Shown: positions 1-5,787 of the stretch, piece after piece
How the letters are laid out: each line of letters begins with the position of its first letter
Numbering within the stretch: position 1 is the stretch's first letter
Assembly (NCBI RefSeq): GCF_041689835.1
Contig: NZ_JBDNFM010000141.1
Span: forward strand, 1-5,970
Source of the DNA: Sandarakinorhabdus sp041689835
Lineage (GTDB): Bacteria; Pseudomonadota; Alphaproteobacteria; Sphingomonadales; Sphingomonadaceae
Length of the DNA stretch: 5,970 nt
Direction of reading: 5' to 3'
The notes under the pieces: generated by a model
The model's input: only the letters and a program-made list of their open reading frames with translations
Told to the model about the DNA's origin: nothing
Databases searched by the model: none
Translations under genes and position numbers: made by a program

Positions 1-1155
1 CTTGTCACCCATCTTGAGCAACGCCGCACCCATGCGCAGATTGACCGTGTCCTGATCCACAACAGTGTTGCCGATCAAGCCCTTGTAGAAACCCACGGCC
101 TTCTCGTACTGCCCAAGGTTGGCCAACGTATCGGCCACCACCAGCCCGATGCGCGGGCTGGTCTTGGCTTCCTTTTCAAGGCCCGGCAGCGAATTGCGCG
201 TCTCGGTGTTCTTCGATGCCGCCAGCTTGACGATCTCGGCGATGTTGGTCCGCGCCGGATCGATCAGTTTCTTGGCAATGCCTTCCTTCAACACCGTGTC
301 GGCCTCGTTGGGCATGCCGCGTTCGATGGCGGCATCGGCATATTCCAGATAATTGTTGGCGGTCGTCATCGCCCCGGCGGCCCGCATCAGGCGGCCCCAG
401 TCAAGCAGTACGTTGTTGTCCATGTTGCCGCCGCGCTGCTTGACCAGCTCGATCGACAGATTGAACGTCTTGGGTTCCGGGAACGCCCGCGCCCAGCTGA
501 GCAGCGCCGGCATCATCTTGTCGGTCATGTTGTTGTCGATGACCGATTGCGACTTGAATTCATACCAGCTGCGATCGCCCTTCTGGCCGGTCGCTTCACG
601 CAGATCGATGGCCTTGGACAACAATTCGACCACACGCGCCTTGCTGCCGAGAGCGGCATTCACGCTTGCGGCCTGCACCAGCATGTCCACATCGTCAGGC
701 TTCTGCGCCAGGTAGAATTCATACCATTTCCAGGCCTTCTGGTAGTCCTTGCGGTTGGATGCGAGGCCGGCGATGAACTTGGAAAAGGTCAGCTTTTCTT
801 CAGCCGTGATCGACGGCGCTTCGGCCGCTTCCAGCAACGCTTCTTCCAGCTTGGCGTTGTCCTTCAGGTTCTGGGCCGAAAACAGCTTCAGCTTGGCCAT
901 GATCAGCGCGTCATCCTTGTCGGTGCGCGGCACGGCAGCAGCTTCGGCAAGCTTGGTGAGCGCGCCGGCATGATCACCGGCCGTCTGCAGCTTCTGCACC
1001 GCCATGACGACGGCCAGGATCGGCTTCGACAACTTGGGCGGTGCCGTTTTTTCGGCAGCCTTGTCCTTAGGTTTCTGGGCCAACGCCGGGCTGGCAAGCC
1101 CCATTCCGGTGCTGGTCAACAGTGCCAGCGCCAAGGCGGTTGCAATCGTCTTCAT
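1..1155 (-). CDS. Exported TPR-like repeat protein, C-terminus cut by window edge
   Basis: An open frame of 385 codons runs from an ATG at 1155 to the left edge without a stop, so the C-terminus is missing. Residues 1-26 form a classic signal peptide: MK, a hydrophobic run, then ALA before Gln27. The mature protein should therefore be periplasmic or otherwise exported. A Lys/Ala/Pro-rich linker (about 28-44) precedes an all-helical body. Stretches around 130-185 (DYQKAWKWYEFYL, then VNAALGSKARVVELLSKAI) and 333-385 (VADTLANLGQYEKAVGFYKGL, split here by short gaps) have tetratricopeptide-repeat character; the middle repeats are degenerate. TPR proteins are scaffolds, and no partner can be named. 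The start at 1155 is preferred over the ATG at 1159 (other frame) because GGAGG (1161-1165) lies 5 nt upstream of it. The gene is divergent from the YhhN gene. I recognise no specific family name. Confidence 0.88.
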   Translation of the reverse strand, partial: MKTIATALALALLTSTGMGLASPALAQKPKDKAAEKTAPPKLSKPILAVVMAVQKLQTAGDHAGALTKLAEAAAVPRTDKDDALIMAKLKLFSAQNLKDNAKLEEALLEAAEAPSITAEEKLTFSKFIAGLASNRKDYQKAWKWYEFYLAQKPDDVDMLVQAASVNAALGSKARVVELLSKAIDLREATGQKGDRSWYEFKSQSVIDNNMTDKMMPALLSWARAFPEPKTFNLSIELVKQRGGNMDNNVLLDWGRLMRAAGAMTTANNYLEYADAAIERGMPNEADTVLKEGIAKKLIDPARTNIAEIVKLAASKNTETRNSLPGLEKEAKTSPRIGLVVADTLANLGQYEKAVGFYKGLIGNTVVDQDTVNLRMGAALLKMGDK

Positions 1156-1160
1156 TCATG

Positions 1161-1168
1161 CCTCCCTC
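1161..1168 (-). promoter_or_regulatory. Shine-Dalgarno of the TPR-like gene
   Basis: On the minus strand this reads GAGGGAGG, with GGAGG ending 5 nt before the ATG at 1155. A second, overlapping ATG at 1159 has only a 1-nt gap to the same site and is in another frame, so this site decides the start. Confidence 0.75.
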
Positions 1169-1183
1169 AAGCAATATGGAGTT

Positions 1184-1212
1184 GAGCTAAGCCGCACCGG
1201 CCGCCGCGTCAA
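1184..1212 (-). promoter_or_regulatory. Possible promoter of the TPR-like gene
   Basis: On the minus strand a good -35 box TTGACG (1207-1212) is followed by 17 nt and a weak -10 box TAGCTC (1184-1189), 28 nt upstream of the start codon. The -35 and spacing fit a housekeeping sigma factor; the -10 matches the consensus at only two positions, so this is tentative. Confidence 0.3.
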
Positions 1213-1324
1213 CCAGCCACAGCCACTGCTTGCCCTGCTCTTTTGCATCATCAAGATGAACAATGGGTGAGTTTTGCCGGCAAGCCTTGCCCTCGCCGCC
1301 GCGACGCGCGAGTCTCGGGAACAC

Positions 1325-2035
1325 ATGCCGGCTCTTGCCGCCTCGTTGCCGCTGGCCGGCCTGCCTTTACGGTTCCGCGCCGGGCTTGCGGCTGCGCTGG
1401 CTGCCGGATTTGCCTACCTGCTGCTGTCGCCGCTCATGGATGGGGCAGCCAATGTCGCACTGAAAGGCAGCGGCGTCGCCCTGCTGGCGGTGTCGGCCTT
1501 GCAGATCCGGGCCGATGGCGCGCGGTGGCTGGCGGCGATCCTGGCGCTGGGCGCGCTGGGCGATGTGCTGCTGGAATTGCCCGGCCAGTTCATGACGGGG
1601 GCAGCCAGTTTTGCTGCTGGTCATGCACTGGCCATCGTCTTCTATGCCCGCCACCGCCGCGCGGCCAGAACCGGTGCCAGCACTGGCGCCAGCACCGGCA
1701 ATTGGCTGGTGGCGGCGTTGCTGCTGCTGTACGGGCTGGCGATGCCGCCGCTCATCACCCCGGCCGGCATGATTTTCCTGCCCGCCATGGCGTATGCCGT
1801 GCTGCTCACCGGCATGACGGCGGCACTGTGGCTCAGCCGCTTTCCGCGACTGGCAGTGCTGGGGGCGCTGGCGTTCGTGCTGTCCGATACCATCCTGGTG
1901 CTGCGCATGGGCGGCGGCCGGTTGCTGGGTCCGGATGCCGATGGCGCGCTGGTGTGGATCTTATACTTCGGCGGCCAGTGGCTCATCACGCTGGGGGTGG
2001 GACGCGGGTTGCTGGCCCGCGCCGCCCGCATTTAG
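1325..2035 (+). CDS. YhhN/TMEM86-family membrane protein (putative lysoplasmalogenase)
   Basis: This is a 236-residue, strongly hydrophobic protein with about seven to eight predicted membrane helices, a normal size for the YhhN family. Family landmarks are visible: Lys47 in the second helix, the LGDVLLE block (Asp80), the F-x-x-GH block (Gly99-His100), the FVLSDTIL block (Ser187-Asp188) and a final Tyr...Gln-Trp helix (Tyr214, Gln218). Animal TMEM86 members hydrolyse the vinyl-ether bond of lysoplasmalogens. The substrate of bacterial members is less certain, so the function is inferred by family. A TTG at 1274 would add 17 residues. I prefer the ATG at 1325 because GGGA lies 4 nt upstream, it gives the usual short N-terminus, and the extra residues look non-membrane. 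The loop after residue 115 carries a small TGAS repeat. The gene converges on gyrA with a 4-nt overlap. Confidence 0.82.
   Translation: MPALAASLPLAGLPLRFRAGLAAALAAGFAYLLLSPLMDGAANVALKGSGVALLAVSALQIRADGARWLAAILALGALGDVLLELPGQFMTGAASFAAGHALAIVFYARHRRAARTGASTGASTGNWLVAALLLLYGLAMPPLITPAGMIFLPAMAYAVLLTGMTAALWLSRFPRLAVLGALAFVLSDTILVLRMGGGRLLGPDADGALVWILYFGGQWLITLGVGRGLLARAARI
1670..1699 (+). repeat. 12-nt tandem repeat inside the YhhN-family gene
   Basis: Two and a half copies of a 12-nt unit (ACCGGTGCCAGC, ACTGGCGCCAGC, then ACCGGC) encode TGAS-TGAS-TG in the hydrophilic loop at about residues 116-125, after the helix that ends ...HRRAAR. The loop sits between membrane segments, so copy-number change in steps of four residues would probably be tolerated. 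Confidence 0.7.
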
Positions 2036-4794
2036 GCGCCCTCGTCTGGCGCTTCGATATCGCCGGGCGCATCGGGCTCGCCCGGCACGTCGGTATCACC
2101 CGGCGCTTCGGTATCGCCCGCCAATTCGATGCCGGTAACGTCCTCTTCGGCATCGGCCGGGATCAGCGCGGCCGAAACCACATGCTCATCGTCGGCCACC
2201 TTGAACAGGGTAACGCCGTTGGTGGCGCGGCCCATGATGCGGATATCAACGGCACGCAGGCGGATCAGCTTGGCCTGGTCGGTCACCAGCATCACATCGT
2301 CGGTATCGCGCGCGGTGAAACTGGCGAGCACGTCGCCGTTGCGATCGCTTTCGGCGATGTTGCGGATGCCCTGCCCGCCGCGGCCCGATTGGCGATATTC
2401 AAACGCCGACGACCGCTTGCCAAAGCCGTTGGCCGAAATGGTCAGGATGAACTCCTCGGCGGCCGCAAACTGCGCCATCCGGGTTTCCGAAAGCGCGCGT
2501 TCGCCGGGTTCGGCCTTCCACGCTGCCGCCTTCAGATAATCCTCACGCTCCTGCGGGCCAGCGTCAAAACCCTTCAGGATCGCCATCGACACCACTTCAT
2601 CGCCGGCGGCCAGCGTCATGCCGCGCACACCGGTTGAGGTGCGCGACACGAATTCGCGCACGTCATCCACCGCAAAACGGATGGCCTTGCCGCTGCGTGC
2701 CGCCAGGAAGGTATCGTCAGCCGCATCGCACAGTGCCACGCCGATCAACCGGTCGTCATCATCGTCTTCAAAACGGATGGCCAGCTTGCCGGCGGTTGGC
2801 ACGTTGGTGAAACTGTCCATCGAATTGCGCCGCACATGGCCGCGCGCGGTGGCAAACATCACGTGCAGCCGGCCCCACTGGGTCTCGTCCTCGGGCAATG
2901 GCAGCACGCTGGTGATGGTTTCGCCATCGGCCAGCGGCAGCAGATTGTTGATCGGCTTGCCCTTGGCCTGGGGTGAGCCCTGCGGCAGCTTCCACACCTT
3001 CAGGCGATACACCTTGCCGGCGCTGGAAAAGAACAGCACCGGATTGTGGGTGGAGGTAACAAACAGCGTTGTCACCGCGTCCTCATCCTTGGTGCCCATG
3101 GCGTTGCGGCCCTTGCCGCCGCGATTTTGGGCGCGATATTCAGCCAGCGGCACGCGCTTGATCCAGCCCGACAGGGTGACGGTGACCACCATGTCTTCGC
3201 GCTCGATCAGGTCTTCATCGTCGATGTCTTCGGCGCTGAACACCAGTTCGGTGCGGCGCTTGGACTGGAATTCATCGGTCACGCCGTCAAGCTCGGCGCG
3301 CAGGACACGGCGCAAACGGGCCCGGTCGGTGAGGATATCCAGCAGATCGGTGATGCTGGCCGCCAGTTCCTGCAGTTCGTTGCCGATTTCGTCGCGGCCC
3401 AGCGCCGTGAGCTTCTGCAGGCGCAAATCGAGGATGGCGCGCACCTGAAGCTCGGAAAGCCGGATGGTGGGCGCATCAACCTCTACCGTGCCGGCTTCGA
3501 CCAGCGCCAGATAGGGGCGGATTTCGCTGGCATCCCAGTCGCGCGCCATCAGGGTTTCGCGCGCATCGGCCGGGCTGGCGCTGCCACGGATGGTGCGCAC
3601 CACTTCATCCAGATTGGCCACGGCAATCACCAGGCCAATGAGCAGGTGCGCCCGCTCGCGCGCCTTCATCAGTTCATGCTTGGAACGGCGGGTGATCACC
3701 GTTTCGCGGAATTCGACGAAGCTGAAGATGATGTCCTTCAGGCCCATCAATTCCGGGCGGCCGCCGCGAATGGCCAGCATGTTGAAGGCAAAGCTCTGCT
3801 GGGCGGGAGTATAGCGCCACAACTGGTTGAGCACCACGTCCGGCGTGGCATCGCGCTTGAGATCGAGCACGATGCGCACGCCCAGGCGGTTGGATTCATC
3901 GCGCAAATCCGAAACGCCTTCGATGCGCTTGTCCTTCACCGCCTCGGCGATTTTTTCCACCAGCGCGTTCTTGCCCTGCTGAAACGGGATTTCCGTCAGC
4001 ACGATGGCGCGCTTGTCGCCGCGGCCTTCCTCCACCACGTGGCGCGACCGGATGCGGATGCTGCCGCGCCCGGTTTCATAAGCCTGCTTCAGCTGGCTGC
4101 TGCCCAGAATGATGCCGCCGGTGGGGAAATCCGGCGCCGGAACGTGGTGCATCAGGCCTTCGACAGTGATCAGCGGATCATCGAGAAAAGCGCGCACCGC
4201 ATCGATGACTTCGCCCAGATTGTGCGGCGGAATATTGGTCGCCATGCCCACGGCAATACCGCCGGCACCATTGACCAGCAGATTGGGAAAGCGCGCCGGC
4301 AAAACGGTCGGTTCCTGTTCCGAACCGTCATAGTTGGCGACGTAATCGACCGTGTCCTTCTCGATATCCGCCAACAGCGCTTCGGCGGATTTCGCCAGCC
4401 GGGCTTCGGTATAGCGCATGGCGGCCGGTGCATCCGGGTCCATCGAGCCGAAATTGCCCTGGCCGTCGATCAGCGGCAGCCGCATCGACCAATCCTGCAC
4501 CATGCGCGCCAACGCATCATAAATCGCGCTGTCACCGTGCGGGTGATATTTGCCCATCACATCGCCAACGATGCGCGCCGATTTGCGATACGGCTTGCCG
4601 TGCGTGAAGCCGTTTTCGTAACTGCCCCACAGGATGCGGCGGTGCACCGGTTTCAATCCGTCGCGCACATCCGGCAGCGCGCGGGAAACGATGACCGACA
4701 TGGCATAATCAAGAAAACTCGTCCGCATCTCCGTAACGATGGAAATCGGCTGAATATCAGGCTCGCCGGCAGGGGGTGTAGTGGTTGATACCAT
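2032..4794 (-). CDS. gyrA: DNA gyrase subunit A
   Basis: GyrA is the breakage-reunion subunit of DNA gyrase (A2B2), which puts negative supercoils into DNA using ATP. At 920 aa it is longer than E. coli GyrA (875). The N-terminal winged-helix/tower region shows VSRALPDVRDGLKPVHRRIL and the catalytic tyrosine in MRYTE (Tyr128). In the quinolone region, HPHGDSAIYD has Ser89 and Asp93, equivalent to E. coli Ser83 and Asp87, both wild type. Homology runs through the coiled coil to about residue 510. The C-terminal beta-propeller carries a GyrA box at 556-562, read QNRGGKG instead of QRRGGKG; this box distinguishes GyrA from ParC. An insertion of about 35 residues (about 744-779) and an acidic tail (about 880-920) add length. 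The start at 4794 gives the usual alphaproteobacterial N-terminus (PDIQPISIVTEMRTSFLDYA) but has no clear Shine-Dalgarno. The gene ends inside the stop of the YhhN gene. Confidence 0.98.
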   Translation of the reverse strand: MVSTTTPPAGEPDIQPISIVTEMRTSFLDYAMSVIVSRALPDVRDGLKPVHRRILWGSYENGFTHGKPYRKSARIVGDVMGKYHPHGDSAIYDALARMVQDWSMRLPLIDGQGNFGSMDPDAPAAMRYTEARLAKSAEALLADIEKDTVDYVANYDGSEQEPTVLPARFPNLLVNGAGGIAVGMATNIPPHNLGEVIDAVRAFLDDPLITVEGLMHHVPAPDFPTGGIILGSSQLKQAYETGRGSIRIRSRHVVEEGRGDKRAIVLTEIPFQQGKNALVEKIAEAVKDKRIEGVSDLRDESNRLGVRIVLDLKRDATPDVVLNQLWRYTPAQQSFAFNMLAIRGGRPELMGLKDIIFSFVEFRETVITRRSKHELMKARERAHLLIGLVIAVANLDEVVRTIRGSASPADARETLMARDWDASEIRPYLALVEAGTVEVDAPTIRLSELQVRAILDLRLQKLTALGRDEIGNELQELAASITDLLDILTDRARLRRVLRAELDGVTDEFQSKRRTELVFSAEDIDDEDLIEREDMVVTVTLSGWIKRVPLAEYRAQNRGGKGRNAMGTKDEDAVTTLFVTSTHNPVLFFSSAGKVYRLKVWKLPQGSPQAKGKPINNLLPLADGETITSVLPLPEDETQWGRLHVMFATARGHVRRNSMDSFTNVPTAGKLAIRFEDDDDDRLIGVALCDAADDTFLAARSGKAIRFAVDDVREFVSRTSTGVRGMTLAAGDEVVSMAILKGFDAGPQEREDYLKAAAWKAEPGERALSETRMAQFAAAEEFILTISANGFGKRSSAFEYRQSGRGGQGIRNIAESDRNGDVLASFTARDTDDVMLVTDQAKLIRLRAVDIRIMGRATNGVTLFKVADDEHVVSAALIPADAEEDVTGIELAGDTEAPGDTDVPGEPDAPGDIEAPDEGA
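2047..2118 (-). repeat. Four tandem 18-nt units coding the acidic GyrA tail
   Basis: Four in-frame 18-nt units encode residues 893-916 as GDTEAP, GDTDVP, GEPDAP and GDIEAP, followed by DEGA and the stop. The first and fourth units differ at only a few bases at DNA level. The tail is acidic and proline-rich, consistent with the flexible acidic C-terminal tails known in GyrA. Confidence 0.85.
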
Positions 4795-4897
4795 GGGGGT
4801 TTTCTTGGTTCTTTCAGGCGAAATTCATTTGCCCTCCCGAATTAGGGGAAAGTGCGACAAAACGCCAGTGCAAAGGGCATTTTTCAACCCCTCCTCC
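4795..4897 (-). promoter_or_regulatory. gyrA leader / promoter region
   Basis: This 103-nt stretch lies between the gyrA start and the first REPIN. If gyrA has its own promoter, it is here or inside the repeat. A TTGAAA box (4882-4887, minus strand) could serve as a -35, but no convincing -10 stands 16-18 nt downstream of it. AT-rich TAATTC lies nearer the gene without a matching -35. I therefore mark the region rather than a specific promoter. Confidence 0.4.
4814..4838 (-). promoter_or_regulatory. Leader mini-ORF with strong Shine-Dalgarno upstream of gyrA
   Basis: On the minus strand, GGGAGGG (4832-4838) is followed by CAA and then ATG AAT TTC GCC TGA (4828-4814), a four-codon reading frame. 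Its stop lies 19 nt before the gyrA ATG and it is not in frame with gyrA. In contrast, the 12 nt before gyrA (AAGAAAACCCCC) lack a good ribosome-binding site. The mini-ORF could promote translational coupling or re-initiation at gyrA; this is inference. It could also be a chance match, since a purine-rich run and an ATG are short signals. Confidence 0.35.
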
Positions 4898-4997
4898 GTC
4901 ATGCTGGCGAAGGCCAGCATCCATCGTGGAGCTAGAGCAATCCGGCGAGCCAGCCAGCGCGAGCGGTGAGGTGGATGCTGGCCTGCGCCAGCATGAC
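4898..4997. repeat. REP doublet (REPIN-like), copy 1
   Basis: Two 26-nt arms (4898-4923 and 4972-4997) are inverted copies differing at one base, separated by 48 nt. Each arm is itself a hairpin: ATGCTGGC, a 4-nt loop (GAAG or CTGC), then GCCAGCAT, flanked by GTC outside and CCA inside. The whole unit can fold into a long cruciform. This architecture matches REP doublets (REPINs), which elsewhere are moved by RAYT transposases; no RAYT is in this window. It lies 20 nt downstream of the nuclease gene stop and just upstream of the gyrA leader. Confidence 0.85.
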
Positions 4998-5017
4998 CGG
5001 GTAGGGAAAAGCGGCTC

Positions 5018-5326
5018 TCAATCACCCAGCGACGGAAAGCCCCAACCCACTGCAAGATCATGCCAAAGCGGGTTGTGCTCTTCGATCAGCCGGATTTTCC
5101 ATTCCCGCTTCCAGAACTTCATCGCCTTCTCGCGTCGGATGGCATCGGCAATGTCAGGGTAGGCCTCGTTCCACACGATCCGCTTAACATCATAGCGCGA
5201 GGTGAAGCCCTCGAAATGACCCGTGCGATGCTGCTGCACCCGGTTCATCAAGTTTGAGGTGACGCCCAGATACAACGTCCCGCGCGGCGCACTGGCCATG
5301 AGATAGACCCAACCGGGTTTGGCCAT
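5018..5326 (-). CDS. Small GIY-YIG nuclease-domain protein (COG2827/YhbQ-like)
   Basis: The 102-residue protein is essentially one GIY-YIG domain. The GIY part is Val7-Tyr8-Leu9 (in GWVYLM) and the YIG part is Tyr19-Leu20-Gly21, followed by Arg29 in NLMNRVQQH and His33. A Glu66 in the REKAMKFW block fits the metal-binding catalytic glutamate; FTSRYDVKRIVW (41-52) is the typical central strand region. All key residues appear intact, so it is probably active as a DNA endonuclease; the natural substrate of such single-domain proteins is poorly known. The ATG at 5326 is preceded by a moderate GGGGA site 7-8 nt upstream. The gene sits alone between two REP doublets, with 20-nt and 21-nt gaps, and reads toward gyrA. 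Confidence 0.9.
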   Translation of the reverse strand: MAKPGWVYLMASAPRGTLYLGVTSNLMNRVQQHRTGHFEGFTSRYDVKRIVWNEAYPDIADAIRREKAMKFWKREWKIRLIEEHNPLWHDLAVGWGFPSLGD

Positions 5327-5347
5327 TCACTGTCCCCGCCTTCCCAT

Positions 5348-5448
5348 GTCATGCTGGCGCAGGCCAGCATCCACCGCCGCGCCAAGCGCGCCTCAACCGG
5401 AAAATTCACGCAGGCGGCACTATGGATGCTGGCCTGCGCCAGCATGAC
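5348..5448. repeat. REP doublet (REPIN-like), copy 2
   Basis: Arms at 5348-5373 and 5423-5448 are perfect 26-nt inverted copies separated by 49 nt. They match the right arm of the first doublet exactly. Each arm has an 8-bp hairpin stem (ATGCTGGC / GCCAGCAT) with a 4-nt loop. Inside, CCGCC (5374-5378) and GGCGG (5413-5417) can extend the pairing. The central sequence is largely different from copy 1, apart from a CCGGA-type core at a similar place when copy 1 is read on the other strand. It lies 21 nt upstream of the nuclease start, so the nuclease promoter must lie in or beyond it. Confidence 0.87.
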
Positions 5449-5471
5449 TTGTCGAAGGATCAAGCCTGTCG

Positions 5472-5780
5472 TTACAGGTCGGCTAGCTTTAGTCTGACTT
5501 CTTTTGACCACAGCATTGGTGGCAACCACAAAGGCGGGCCAACAATTCCATTGCGCTGCAGAAGTGCACGATCAGCAGATTCCGATCGCCAAACATCAAG
5601 CGCCTTTATTGTGCCAACTTTTTCTGAGAGCCATTCACCGAACGATGCCAATGCAACAAGCGCCAAAATTCCCAACACAAGAGCTACCGCAGTCAACCAT
5701 GCCCAACCTGGAACAAGCGAAAGAAGCCAGAGCCCAAGAGCCAAGACCGTCACAACTCCAATGACTGCCAGTAAGGGCAT
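5472..5780 (-). CDS. Small two-helix membrane protein of unknown function
   Basis: This 102-residue protein starts at ATG 5780, 7 nt after the nuoF stop. A GGAG in the last nuoF codons (5791-5794) ends 10 nt upstream of the ATG and can serve as its Shine-Dalgarno, so it is probably translationally coupled to nuoF. Residues 2-22 and about 26-47 are two hydrophobic helices joined by a short PGW turn; residues 49-102 form a hydrophilic tail with GPPLWLPPMLW and several charged residues. I recognise no family. Its base composition is visibly lower in GC than its neighbours (one counted 60-nt line is 48 percent), which hints at acquisition or weak constraint. A longer frame starting at 5843 would overlap nuoF and is not favoured. 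Confidence 0.7.
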   Translation of the reverse strand: MPLLAVIGVVTVLALGLWLLSLVPGWAWLTAVALVLGILALVALASFGEWLSEKVGTIKALDVWRSESADRALLQRNGIVGPPLWLPPMLWSKEVRLKLADL

Positions 5781-5787
5781 CTGACGG

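Noticed and set aside
547..1185. Plus-strand frame of 212 codons antisense to the TPR-like gene
   Set aside because: The minus-strand frame has a signal peptide, a Shine-Dalgarno and TPR-like helices; this one does not and is explained as a shadow.
1274..1324. TTG start giving a longer YhhN-family protein
   Set aside because: The only purine-rich stretch upstream (GGTGAG) is 2 nt from the TTG, too close; the ATG at 1325 has a better-placed GGGA.
1243..2637. Plus-strand open frame of 464 codons across the YhhN gene and gyrA end
   Set aside because: It crosses two genes in the wrong frame or strand and has shadow-like composition (Arg, Ala, Gly, Cys, His) with no recognisable motif.
3046..4788. 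Long plus-strand open frame (580 codons)
   Set aside because: It is antisense to gyrA, rich in His/Arg/Gln/Ala as expected from a shadow of a high-GC gene, and shows no domain. gyrA is certain on the other strand.
4825..5061. Minus-strand 78-codon frame spanning REPIN 1
   Set aside because: It reads through both arms of the repeat and overlaps the nuclease end; no independent coding evidence.
4898..5448. Repeats as a CRISPR array
   Set aside because: The copies are inverted pairs with internal palindromes and a gene between them, not regularly spaced direct repeats.
5465..5478. Small hairpin (CCTGT / ACAGG) at the stop of the small membrane gene
   Set aside because: The stem is only 5 bp and no T-run follows on the minus strand, so it is not supported as an intrinsic terminator.
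5248..5529. Minus-strand 93-codon frame spanning REPIN 2
   Set aside because: Its peptide simply translates the REP arms (MLAQASIH, WMLACASM) and overlaps the nuclease gene in another frame.
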